Origin: Tricholoma matsutake
Taxonomy: Eukaryota; Basidiomycota; Agaricomycetes; Agaricales; Tricholomataceae
Direction: 5' to 3'
NCBI GenBank assembly: GCA_026075535.2
Contig: AP026543.1
Span: 8,184,001-8,248,000, forward strand
Length of the DNA stretch: 64,000 nt
Both the position numbers and the translations under genes were made by a program. Of this stretch, positions 54,781 to 64,000 are shown in pieces. Numbering within the stretch: the stretch's first letter is position 1; the number at the start of each line of letters is the position of its first letter. Below the pieces are notes generated by a model. The model had not been told where the DNA came from and ran no database searches. It saw nothing but the letters and a program-made list of their open reading frames with translations.

Positions 54781-55206
54781 TGTAAGGGGACTAGGGGGGT
54801 GCCCTGTGTGTTTTTCCTATTTTTTATGTTCGTCCCATATTTTTCCCCACCTCATTTCCTTCTATTCTTCATTTTCTATGATTTTTCCGGATTTTATTAC
54901 TAATTTTCCCTTGCTATCATGTTTGTATATGTTGACACTTTTATATTTAGAGGCGGAGTACCCCTTCCGACACATACCCCTTGGTATGATGTCATTCGGC
55001 GGCCTTGATCCGCCTATCTCCGCCTTTTTCTATTTTTAGGTTATATTTGATTTTTGTCGTCTTCACATATACTGGGCATCAGCAAGGGGATCCTTAGAGT
55101 TTTCTCTTCGGATTTCCCTTTGCTAGGTGCGCCCCCAATGCCTGTATTATGTAGTATAATTTTAACTTCGGATTTCCCTTTGCTAGAGGCTTAGGTTGCC
55201 CTTATA
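54781..55206 (+). repeat. 3' LTR
   Basis: 426 bp, identical to the 5' LTR except for one base. It ends CCCTTATA and is followed by the duplicated CCAAC and LINE ORF1 sequence. Confidence 0.97.
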
Positions 55207-56943
55207 CCAACCCCCTCCCCCTATGGGGCGGGCATTGTCACTCCGCGAGCACAGCGCTTCAGCGTGCCAGCGTTATCTTCCAGGGATGCGACTGCGTCTC
55301 CTGCACCTCCGGCTACCCCTTCTACACCTGCTTCGTGGGCTGATGAAGTGGCCGACAACCTCTCTACCCATGTCATTCAGGACATGGAGATGACTAGCGA
55401 TGACTGGAGTGGACCCCAGACCTTCGCCAGTGACTTGGGAGAGTACGCCACAGGATTCCATGTCGTTCTTAACAGGACGGGACCTAGACGACCAACTGCT
55501 GAAGAACGGCAGCTCATAGCGGAACAACTGGGCTCGGTGCTGGCAGCAGCTGCCGAGGCTGGGTTCGATCGCAACTCTGGAAACTCTACGCTTCGGAGTG
55601 CTATAGACAGGATGGCTGGGGGCAGTAAACGACCCAGGTCAGGCACTGTCACCAACGACCCCAACGACGTCCCAATGACGGAGCACCTTGAGGGATGGGA
55701 TGGGCAACGCCCCCCCCCTCACAAATCAGCGAGGACCCGGGGCCCGAAAGGGGCTCGACCTCTTCCTAAACCCCCAGCAGGGGGTGTCTCTTCATCATGG
55801 GGTAGAGGACCACCTCCCCCCGTGAACTGGTCCACCAGGCCCTCGGGCAGGGGGACCTTTGCTCAGGTCGCCCACTTCCCTGGGGGGCGAGCACCTAACA
55901 CTTCCATGGATGGCCTTGTGCGATTAGCCAAGGCCTTCCCTGAACTTCCAACCGACAAGCTTGCTGACCTACAGCAGCATGTTGGTCCCTCCAAACCGAA
56001 GGCTGCCAAGCCTTCGCCTACTGTCCATGGACCGTCGAGACGACAGGTCCTGGTCCACGTTCGTCCCCCCCTTGGGGCGGAAACGAACCCTGCCGATTTC
56101 TTGGATCACGTCCGAGTCACCCTCGGACTGCACCACTCTAAGCTAGTGGCTCAGTCCGCATCAATGCATGCTGGTAACTTATCAGTAGCTACAGACGTTG
56201 TGGCCTCCGAGGAGGACCTTCGCTGCTTCAAGGAAGCTGGCCACAAGGCGTTTCCCTTCGCGCTGCAAGTTGACGCAGCGTTACCCACATCCACGTCGTA
56301 CCTCAAGCTGGTCGACGTGCCATACATCGCTAACGACAAGGCCCTGACGCCTGACGTCGTCATTGCACACCTGGGAAAGTCCGGAATCTCGGACCTCACA
56401 GTACTTCAAGTCCCCCCTCGGGTTGTACGCGATTCGAAGATGTCGGATACGTGCACCGTATACCTTAACATCGCTGACTCAGTCAGTGGTGCAAGAGCTA
56501 AGGCTCTCATCGGACGGGGTGTTCAATTTGGACACTACGTCGCTTATGTGAGGGCAGCCAGGGCGAACCCTGGGATGCCTCTTTGCCAACGATGCTGGAA
56601 GTGGGGGCACCCCACCCCGGCATGCAGAGCTCCACAGACCAAGTGTCCGATCTGTGCAGGTCCACACCGTAAGGAGCACCATCGTGCCCTTGCAGGGTGT
56701 TGTAAGGGAAACGCTAAGGCGAACCCTCCCGTCCCCGCTACCCCAGAGGGGGCAGCTTGTCCTCACCCGGCTAGGTGTCTAAACTGCCGGAAAAACCATG
56801 CATCCGACGATCGTCGATGTAACTTCTGGCGACATCGCTTTGACCGTGACTGGATCAAAGCACGCTACGACGAGGTGAGTGCGAAACGCAATTCTCGCTC
56901 CCCTCTTGCTTACCATCCCGCAGGACGCGGTGGCCGAACGTAA

Positions 56944-58386
56944 ATGAGGGACAGACTTAGATCTACCCCACAGTTACGCATATTTAGTCAAAATGTAAAT
57001 CGTAATTGGGGTTACATGGACTCTTTACTGGCAGACTTCGTAGATGATTACGACTTGCTTTTCATCCAAGAGCCACCTTGGCGTTTGATAAGACACGCCC
57101 CCTCTGCCCACAACAGGGAAGGGGAGGAAGTTATAGGCGCACCAATGAGCCCAAATTGGGGAACATTAGTGCGCCCCTCGGGCATCGACTCCCCTCCACG
57201 CGTTGCTGTATACTTTGCGAACAGCATCGCTAATCTAAGACCGGGTCTCAGACGAGATCTGATCGATGATCATGACATCCTTCTGTTCTCATTGGGAATA
57301 GGGGAGGACGTCATGCTATTCGCTAACGTGTACTCGGACAGCCAACACTCAGCCATCACGGTCTTGTTTGAGAACGTCATGCTGATTCCTCGCCTACATT
57401 TCATGTGTGGCGACTTCAACGTGAGACACGCCTCCTGGGACCCCCAGGGGCCTGAACACTCTATCCACGCTGACCACTTAGTGGAAACGGCTACGGCATT
57501 AGGCCTGACTAGAGCCCTACCTGTGGTGGAGGGCCCCACCCACTTCCCCCCTCAGCAGGGCTTTTTTTTTTTTTTTTTTTTGGGTCAACAATTTATAACA
57601 CGGGGCTCGATCGCAGTCCGCGGAGCAGGATACAAACTTGGGTACTACGGTAACTACGCTTCCCCTCCCCCATATCCTCGTTTTAGCCACTTTAGGCGGG
57701 CAGTGCCACAGACGTTGGCCTCTCAGCCAGGAAAGGCAATAATCTGGAGGGGGAGCCCCCCCTCCCGAAGCTAGCCATTAACTTGTCCACCAGTGCAGAA
57801 CGGTCCCCCAGCCACATATCCAACCGAAGTCAGATCAGGCGCGGCCGTGTTAATTCACTGTAAATCCCCCCTTGCGGGAGGAATAACTGTCTGCATACTC
57901 CTGGCCAGCGAGGATTGACCACCCCAGACGAATGAGGTGGACCATCACCGTGCTCCCGCACGAGTGACAGAGATGTGGTAGCTGGTTGTTCACCTGGTTA
58001 TTCACCGGAACTACCGTGGATAGGGGGCCTCAACAGGGCTTTCACCCCACAGTGATCGACCTGATGTTCGTACCTACAGATCTTAGATTTGTACTGTACT
58101 GCGAGATCGTACCTGAAGCCAGGGGGACGTCTGATCACGCTCCTCTGACATTAGTGCTGCCTGGCCCGGGATCTCTGGTCCCGGTTACCAAGTGGTCCAT
58201 CAAAAAGGGATCTGAGGAGGAAGCATCGTATCGCGATGCTGTCTCCTCCGCTTTAACTCCGTGGCTAGACTGGCACGGAAATACTTCGGCAGAAATCGAT
58301 GATGTCGTTTTGGCGATATCAGCGATTTTAAACAAGGCATGGGAAAACCACGCCAAGGAATCTCGCCTCGGCAAGTCGTCCAAAGG
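56944..58386 (+). pseudogene. LINE copy D, ORF2 endonuclease part, interrupted
   Basis: Starts at the ATG that directly follows the ORF1 stop (MRDRLRSTPQLRIFSQNVNR). Intact APE-type endonuclease with N17, E43 (FIQEPPW), D157 and N159 (GDFNVRHASWD). It is split at 57561 by a truncated MPK with the duplication CCTCA(G/A)CAGGGC, resumes with TSDHAPL, and stops at LGKSSKG (58386), where the MPK element at 58391 begins; four bases (CCGT) lie in between. The RT and everything after it are missing. Confidence 0.9.
57562..58027 (-). mobile_element. MPK element, 5'-truncated insertion (466 bp)
   Basis: Minus-strand MPK with poly(T) 57562-57581, tail TTGACCC, ending at CCGTGGATAGGGGG inside the 3' UTR. 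The duplication CCTCA(G/A)CAGGGC is at 57550-57561 and 58028-58039 (one mismatch). This is the clearest 5'-truncated MPK insertion with a duplication, and it fits LINE-type target-primed reverse transcription. Confidence 0.93.
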
Positions 58387-58390
58387 CCGT

Positions 58391-60614
58391 CGCTCCTTGA
58401 CTTGTTACAACCACCATAAACAGTGGTAAACACCTCTGCTCAATGTTGCTTGTGACGTCGACACTTCATTTGTCATCCGATTTTCGATCGGATTTCACCA
58501 TTACGAACGCTCTCGGCGTCTCCAGGCATGGCCTGATTTGCTAAGAGATCCGTCCATCGGATCTCCAGGGATGTCTCGGTCATTGTTTCCAACAGTGACT
58601 GCTATCTGTCTCGTTCCCCTTGCCTTCGAGGATCCTGACTAGGTGAGTGATGTCTATGAAAGAGTAGTCTGGGTCCCTATGGGGGCTTAGAGCAGGTGTG
58701 GGATGCCTGCTTCAACGCTCGCCCAAGTAGAAGCGCTCGTTTAGCTGGGGGAGGTCTGGCTTAGGGGGAAGGACGTTCTTACTGGACTGCTGGCCGTCTG
58801 GGAGGCTCCCAGCCTCCATGCTCTGTGAGTTTCTATTACTAGAGACATGCTACACTGACTACCCGTTGGAATACACCATCGTTAAAAGGGGCCGGGCGAT
58901 GGTGCCCCCTGACAGCTAGGTCGACGCTCTGGTGGCCGCTACTCACCACCAACTCTTTACCTCCGGTGCTCACTCTTCTAGGGTGTTATGACCCGGGTTC
59001 AATCTTCTCCCACTGGGTTACAGGATGTGCGGCCTGTCCCCCCCTCGGAGCGTTCGGAGGCAGTATCGGGTGGACCCGGAATAGAGATAAGGGACCAACT
59101 GTTATCGATGGCACGCTACGTATTTTGATTTTTACCATCATCTACAAGCACTAACTTCCCCTCTCAATGCCTAAACGGCGTACTAGAGACCAAACACCAC
59201 GTTGGGGTCTACACAACCCCTCCCTGATTACGGGCGACATCTATGACGATGATGTCCAAGACTATGACACCCGGTACGATCACGACGATCCGGGTGTAGC
59301 TACTGCCCTACGGGCAGTTAGAGATCTATGGGCTGGAGAGGACCTCTCTGACCCTGAGGATGACGAGGACTCTCTTGCTATGCAAGAGGCCCTCAATTAC
59401 GCTGAGAGTAGCCCCAAGCTGGCCTCGAGGCAAACGATCGACCGTGTGCTGTGGGCGCAGGACGTCCATGTCGCACATAAACGATGGACTCGCAGTCTCG
59501 AACGCGAGGACATGTACACTCAGGAGCTCGGCATTGCTGAGCTCTTCTATCCGGAGGCATCCCCTGCCCCGTTACCGCCTTTGCCCCCCATCCCTGAGCT
59601 GGTGGAGGACGAAGCGCCGTTATCTGTGAATGAGAGGCTGGAAATCGAAGCCACCTCTCATGCCATGCTACACCAACTCGACGCGATGACCATGTTCATT
59701 GGTACCGTCCGTACATCCGCCGTTCCCCCTGCAGAGAGGAACGCATGGCGCCAAATGGCCTGGGAGTTATTCACGACCACCTGGCGACTGTCTGAGACGA
59801 TGTCGGTGGAACTAGCAGCCGTTCCGACACCACTCGACCTCACGTCTCCGGCAGCCTTCCGGGCTTCCTATGCGGCGGTGCACACTGCTCAATCAGAGCC
59901 TCAATCTGGGGAACCCTCGTCCCCAGCACGGCGCCGTCGTCCTCGAGGTCCTCGTGGACAGCAGCGCCACAACTAGTACAGGGGGCTATCCCCCTCTACG
60001 TTCACGGCCACCAAGTAACTGGTGGCCACTATCGGGATGGTGACATGGTGTCGCTTCCCTATACCTTCCCCCCACTGCGGGGGGGATGATGTCATCGAGT
60101 GCGTGCACATAGGTGCATTTGCTTGAGGGGGGTCTCGGCCCCCTACTTATGGCGGTCACGGTGAATAACCAGGTGAACAACCACCCGCCTTGTTACTGTC
60201 ACTCGTGCACAACACGGTGATGGTCCACCTCATTCGTCTGGGGTGGTCAATCCTCGTTGGCTGGAAAAACGCAGACGGTTATTCCTCCCGCAAGGGGGGA
60301 TTTACGGTGAATTAACACTGCTGCGCCTGGTCTGGCCTCGGTCGGACATGTGGCTGGGGGACCGTTTGCTCCAGGGGGCGATCTAATGGCTAACTTCGGG
60401 AGGGGGGGCGCCCCCTCCAGATTATTGCCTTTCCTGGCTGAGAGGCCAACGTCTGTGGAACTGCCCACCTAAAGGTGGCTAAAATGGGGACCTGAGTGGG
60501 AGATGGGCGAGGGGAACGCATAGATAAAGTAGTACCCAAGTTTGTACCTCACTCCGCGGACTGCGTTCGAGCCCCACATTATAAATTCTGATCCAAAAAA
60601 AAAAAAAAAAAAAA
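58391..60614 (+). mobile_element. Full-length MPK element, lineage A
   Basis: 2.22 kb on the plus strand, CGCTCCTTGACTTG to a 20 A tail (variant TGATCC). The left flank is LINE D (plus), the right flank is a reverse LINE endonuclease; no duplication matches, so one flank was exchanged. Confidence 0.88.
59167..59976 (+). CDS. MPK element protein (269 aa, lineage A)
   Basis: Intact. It reads MPKRRTRDQTPRWG, GDIYDDDVQDYDTRYDHDD, EALNYAESSPKLASRQTIDR, SPAPLPPLPPIPELVEDE, WRQMAWELFTTTWRLSETMS and RRRRPRGPRGQQRHN. It differs from the reference A copy at scattered residues only, mostly outside the central block. The leader, start context and element length are standard. Confidence 0.8.
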   Translation: MPKRRTRDQTPRWGLHNPSLITGDIYDDDVQDYDTRYDHDDPGVATALRAVRDLWAGEDLSDPEDDEDSLAMQEALNYAESSPKLASRQTIDRVLWAQDVHVAHKRWTRSLEREDMYTQELGIAELFYPEASPAPLPPLPPIPELVEDEAPLSVNERLEIEATSHAMLHQLDAMTMFIGTVRTSAVPPAERNAWRQMAWELFTTTWRLSETMSVELAAVPTPLDLTSPAAFRASYAAVHTAQSEPQSGEPSSPARRRRPRGPRGQQRHN

Positions 60615-61031
60615 CGTGATGGCTGAGTGTTGGCTATCCGAGTACACATTAGCGAGTAGCATGACGTCCTCTCCTATTCCCAGAGAGAACAGAAGGATGT
60701 CACGATCGTCAATCAGATCTCGTCTGAGACCCAGTCTTAGATTAGCGATGCTGTTCGCAAAGTAGACAGCAACACGTGGAGGGGAGTCAACTCCTGAAGG
60801 GCGCACTAAAGTACCCCAATTTGGGCTCATTGGTGCACCTATAACTTCTTCCCCCTCCCTGTTGTGGGCAGAGGGGGCGTGTCTTATTAAACGCCAGGGA
60901 GGCTCTTGGATGAAGAGCAGGTCGTAATCATCTACGAAGTCTGCCAGTAACGAGTCCATGTAACCCCAATTTCGATTTACATTTTGCCTAAATACGCGTA
61001 GCTGAGGGGTAGATCTAAGTCTGTCTCTCAT
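60615..61031 (-). pseudogene. LINE copy I (reverse), start of ORF2
   Basis: About 139 residues of the endonuclease from MRDRLRSTPQLRVFRQNVNRN to SDSQHSAIT, cut by the MPK poly(A) at 60614. N17 and E43 are preserved. The ATG follows the ORF1 stop directly, as in copies D and E. Confidence 0.9.
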
Positions 61032-62471
61032 TTATGTTCGGCCACCGCGTCCTGCGGGATGGTAAGCAGGAGGGGAGCGAGAGTTACGTCTCGCACTCAC
61101 CTCGTCATAGCGCGCTTTGATCCAATCTCGGTCAAAGCGATGTCGCCAAAAGTTGCATCGATGATCGTCGGATGCGTGGTTCTTCCGGCAGTTTATACAC
61201 CTAGCCGGGTGAGGACAGGCTACCCCCTCTGGGGTGGCTGGAATGGGGGGGTTCGCTTTCGCGTTTCCCTTACAACACCCTGCGAGGGCACGATGGTGCT
61301 CCTTGCGGTGTGGGCCTGCACAGATCGGACACTTGGTCTGTGGAGCTCTGCATGCTGGGGTGGGGTGGCCCCACTTCCAGCAGCGTTGGCAAAGGGGCAA
61401 GCCTGGGTTCGCCCTAGCAGCCCTAACATAAGCGACGTAGCGTCCAAATTGGACGCCCCGACCGATGAGAGCCTTAGCTCGTGCACCACTGACTGAGTCA
61501 GCGATGTTGAGGTATACGGTGCACGTATCCGACATCTTCAAATCTCGTACTACTCGGGGGGGGACTTGTAACACTGTGAGGTCCAATATACCGGACTTTC
61601 CCAAGTGTGCAATGACAACATCTGGCGTAATGGCCTTGTCATTAGCGATATACGGCACATCGACCAGCTTGAGGTATGATGTGGAGGTGGGTAACGCTGC
61701 GTCTACTTGCAACGTGAAGGGGAATGCCTTGTGGGCAGCCTCCTTGAAACAACGAAGGTCCTCCTCAGAGGCGACGACGTCTGTGGCTACTGATAGATTA
61801 CCAGCGTGCATTGACGCGGACTGAGCCACCAGTTTGGAGTGGTGCAGTCCGAGAGTGGTTCGGACTTGGTCCAGGAAATCAGCAGGGTTCGTCTCCACCC
61901 CAAGGGGGGGACGAACGTGAACCAGGACCTGTCGTCTTGACGGTCTATGGACAGTAGGAGAAGGCTTTGCAGCCTTCGGTTTGGAGGGGCCAACGTGCTG
62001 CTGTATGTCAGCCAGCTTGTCGGTCGGAAGCTCAGGGAAGGCCTTGGCTAGTTGCACAAGGCCATCCATGGAAGTGTTAGGTGCTCGCCCCCCGGGGAAG
62101 CGAGCCACCTGAGGAAAGGTCCCCCTGCCCGAGGGCCTGGTGGACCAGTTCACAGGGGGAGGCGGTCCTCGACCCCATGATGACGATACGCCCCCTGTTG
62201 GGGGTTTAGGAAGAGGTCGAGCCCCTTTCGGGCCTCGTGTCCTCGATGGTCTATGAGGGGGGGGGCGTTGCCCATCCCATCCCTCCAGGAACTCCGTCCT
62301 TGGGACGTCGTTAGGATCGTTAGTGACAGTGCCCGACCTAGGTCGTTTACTGCCCCCAGCCATTCTATCTATAGCGCCCCGGAGCATAGTGCTTCCAGAG
62401 TTGCGATCAAGTCCAGCCTCGGCAGCTGCTGCCAGCACCGAGCCCAGTTGTTCAGCAATGAGCTGCCGTTC
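61032..62471 (-). pseudogene. LINE copy I (reverse), ORF1 without its N-terminus
   Basis: Open from the break at 62471 to TAA at 61034-61032, about 480 aa. It includes SRRQVLVHVRPPLGVETNPADF, CQRCWKWGHPTPAC, CPICAGPHRKEHH and CINCRKNHASDDHRC. Its N-terminal 160 residues are replaced by an MPK 5' end (62473). Apart from the cuts, the frame is undamaged. Confidence 0.9.
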
Positions 62472-62472
62472 A

Positions 62473-62664
62473 CGCTCCTTGACTTGTTACAACCACCATA
62501 AACAGTGGTAAACACCTCTGCTCAATGTTGCACGCGACGTCGACACTTCAATTTTTATCCAATTTTCGATCGGATTTCACCATCACGAACGCTCTCGGCG
62601 TGTCCAGGCCTGCCCTGATTTGCTAAGAGATCCGTCCATCCGATCTCCGTGGATGCCCCGGTCA
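62473..62664 (+). mobile_element. MPK element, 5' leader fragment
   Basis: The first 190 bp of an MPK element (CGCTCCTTGACTTG to CCCCGGTCA), cut by the poly(T) of an opposite-strand copy. Same head-to-head design as 521-2992, but the cut is at another position. Confidence 0.85.
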
Positions 62665-64000
62665 TTTTTTTTTTTTTTTTGGATCAGAATTTATAACGCG
62701 GGGCTCGAACGCAGTCCGCGGAGCAAGGTACAAACTCGGGTACTACTTTATCTACGCGTTCCCCTCGCCCATCTCCCACTCAGGTCCCCGTTTTAGCCAC
62801 CTTTAGGCGGGCAGTTCCACAGACGTTGGCCTCTCAGCCAGGAAAGGCAATAATCTGGAGGGGGCGCCCCCCCCTCCCGAAGTTAGCCATTAGATCGCCC
62901 CCTGGAGCAAACGGTCCCCCAGCCACATGTCCGACCGAGGCCAGACCAGGTGCAGCAGTGTTAATTCACCGTAAATCCCCCCTTGCGGGAGGAATAACCG
63001 TCTGCGTTTTTCCAGCCAACGAGGATTGACCACCCCAGACGAATGAGGTGGACCATCACCGTGTTGTGCACGAGTGACAGTAACAAGGCGGGTGGTTGTT
63101 CACCTGGTTATTCACCGTGACCGCCGTAAGTAGGGGGCCGAGACCCCCCTCGAGCAAATGCACCCATGTGCACGCACTCGATGACATCGTCCCCCCCGCA
63201 GTGGGGGGAAGGTATAGGGAAGCGACACCAAGTCACCATCCCGATAGTGGCCACCAGTTACTTGGTGGCCGTGAATGTAGAGGGGGATAGCCCCCTGTAC
63301 TAGTTGCGGCGCTGCTGTCCACGAGGACCTCGAGGACGACGGCGCCGTGCTGGGGACGAGGGTTCCCCAGATTGAAGCTCTGATTGAGCGGTGTGCACCG
63401 CCGCGTAGGAAGCCCAGAAGGCTGCCGGAGACGTGAGGTCGAGAGGTGTCGGAACGGCTGCTAGTTCCGCCGACATTGTCTCAGACAGTCGCCAGGTGGT
63501 CGTGAATAACTCCCAGGCCATTTGGCGCCATGCGTTCCTCTCTGCAGGGGGAACGGCGGATGTACAGACGGTACCAATGAACATGGTCATCGCGTCGAGT
63601 TGGTGTAGCATGGCATGAGAGGTGGCTTCGATTTCCAACCTGTCATTCACAGATAGCGGCACTTCGTCCTCCACCAACTCAGGGATGGGGGGCAAAGGCA
63701 GTAATGGGGCAGGGGATGCCTCCGGATAGAAGAGCTCGGCCATGCCGAGCTCCTGTGAATACATGTCCTTGCGTTCGAGACTGCGAGTCCACCGTTTATG
63801 TGCGACATGGACGTCCTGCGCCCACAGCACACGGTCTATCGTTTGCCTCGAGGCCAGCTTGGGGCTGCTCTCGGCGTAATTGAGGGCCTCTTGCATAGCA
63901 AGAGAGTCCTCGTCATCCTCAGGGTCGGAGAGGTCTTCTCCAGCCCATAGATCTCTAACTGCCCGTAGGGCAGTAGCTACATCCGGATCGTCTTGATCGT
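62665..64000 (-). mobile_element. MPK element, lineage A, continuing past the window
   Basis: Poly(T) 62665-62680, tail TGATCC, complete 3' UTR and most of the ORF. The leader and 5' end lie outside the window. Confidence 0.9.
63300..64000 (-). CDS. MPK element protein (lineage A, N-terminus outside window)
   Basis: Open from the window edge to the stop at 63300. The visible part begins in the acidic region (QDDPDVATALRAVRDLW, DLSDPEDDED) and continues EALNYAESSPKLASRQTIDR, SPAPLLPLPPIPELVEDE, WRQMAWELFTTTWR and RRRRPRGPRGQQRRN. About 35 N-terminal residues are missing. No damage is seen in the part present. Confidence 0.75.
   Translation of the reverse strand, partial: DQDDPDVATALRAVRDLWAGEDLSDPEDDEDSLAMQEALNYAESSPKLASRQTIDRVLWAQDVHVAHKRWTRSLERKDMYSQELGMAELFYPEASPAPLLPLPPIPELVEDEVPLSVNDRLEIEATSHAMLHQLDAMTMFIGTVCTSAVPPAERNAWRQMAWELFTTTWRLSETMSAELAAVPTPLDLTSPAAFWASYAAVHTAQSELQSGEPSSPARRRRPRGPRGQQRRN

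Larger units (their letters stand above)
49160..55206 (+). mobile_element. Complete Ty3/gypsy chromovirus
   Basis: 6,047 bp, with 426 bp LTRs, gag, pol, a primer-binding site next to the 5' LTR and a purine tract next to the 3' LTR. It is flanked by the 5 bp duplication CCAAC (49155-49159 and 55207-55211). The LTRs differ at one position (A in CTTCAGATTT of the 5' LTR, G in the 3' LTR). All coding parts are open, so the copy is recent and may be active. It is the youngest datable insertion in the nest. Confidence 0.97.
48969..56943 (+). pseudogene. LINE copy D, ORF1 (640 aa), interrupted by Ty3 element
   Basis: From the ATG at 48969 (MSESFSRRGGRSGEAMDEGG) to 49159, then from 55212 to the TAA at 56941-56943. 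Without the insertion and one copy of its 5 bp duplication, the length is exactly 641 codons in frame, so the insertion is the only lesion. It is rich in S, P, R and T at the start. The conserved middle holds RQVLVHVRPPLGAETNPADF. Zinc clusters start at residue 522 (CQRCWKWGHPTPAC), followed by CPICAGPH and CLNCRKNHASDDRRC. The start is the first ATG in the frame after the 5' UTR; ATGs at SGM or DEG remain possible. Confidence 0.85.
48841..58386 (+). mobile_element. LINE copy D, with the 5' end present
   Basis: The only copy here with an apparent LINE 5' end: sequence unlike any other starts at about 48841 (ACCGCGCTTCTTGTC) right after the interruption of reverse LINE B. A 5' UTR of about 128 bp precedes ORF1 at 48969. 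The element continues around the Ty3 insertion (49160-55206), through ORF1 and into ORF2. It is interrupted by a truncated MPK at 57562 and cut at 58386 by another MPK. Its 3' half and poly(A) are not in the window. Confidence 0.85.

Noticed and set aside
1..64000. CRISPR arrays, rRNA or tRNA genes, bacterial operons, telomere repeats
   Set aside because: None was seen. Repeats are long, dispersed and explained by retroelements.

Overview
This 64 kb window looks like fungal DNA, most probably from a basidiomycete (Agaricomycete-like; an inference from element types and compact retrotransposon structure). It contains no recognisable host gene, tRNA, rRNA or CRISPR array. Essentially every base can be assigned to one of three retroelement families inserted into each other. 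The region is a transposon nest of the kind found at centromeres, subtelomeres or silent islands.

Family 1 is a Tad1-like LINE of about 6.45 kb, named here from its domain order. It has a short 5' UTR (about 130 bp), ORF1 (640 codons plus stop, Gag-like, three zinc knuckles at the C end) and ORF2 (about 1,289 aa: APE endonuclease, reverse transcriptase with YVDD, RNase H, terminal C-x-C-x9-H-x4-C finger). It ends in a 524 bp 3' UTR and poly(A). ORF1 ends in TAA immediately followed by the ORF2 ATG in the same frame. No LINE copy is free of interruption; the best preserved are copy E (20099-33258) and copy D (48841-58386).

Family 2 is a roughly 2.2 kb element, here called the MPK element after the start of its protein. 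Each copy starts with CGCTCCTTGACTTG and carries a leader of about 770 bp. It then has one ORF of 263-277 aa with no recognisable polymerase or nuclease, a hairpin-rich 3' UTR, and a poly(A) tail preceded by about 43 nt almost identical to the LINE 3' end. It makes 12-15 bp target-site duplications and inserts into LINEs on both strands. The sensible reading is a protein-coding, non-autonomous retroelement moved in trans by the LINE. Four lineages are visible: A, B, C (divergent) and D (internally deleted).

Family 3 is one complete, very young Ty3/gypsy chromovirus (49160-55206) with 426 bp LTRs differing at one position, intact gag and pol, and a C-terminal chromodomain. It sits inside ORF1 of LINE copy D, flanked by CCAAC duplications.

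Layout. 0-9 kb: LINE pieces interrupted by reverse MPK copies. 9-19.5 kb: a second LINE with an MPK insertion, then MPK B, C and D copies. 20-33 kb: LINE copy E carrying four MPK insertions, one of which itself contains a truncated LINE. 33-40 kb: MPK copies and LINE pieces. 40-48.8 kb: three reverse LINEs stacked into one another plus an MPK copy. 48.8-58.4 kb: LINE D with the Ty3 element and a truncated MPK. 58.4-64 kb: MPK copies around a reverse LINE 5' half. LINE and MPK insertions and the Ty3 insertion can be ordered by which interrupts which; the deepest chain has six levels.
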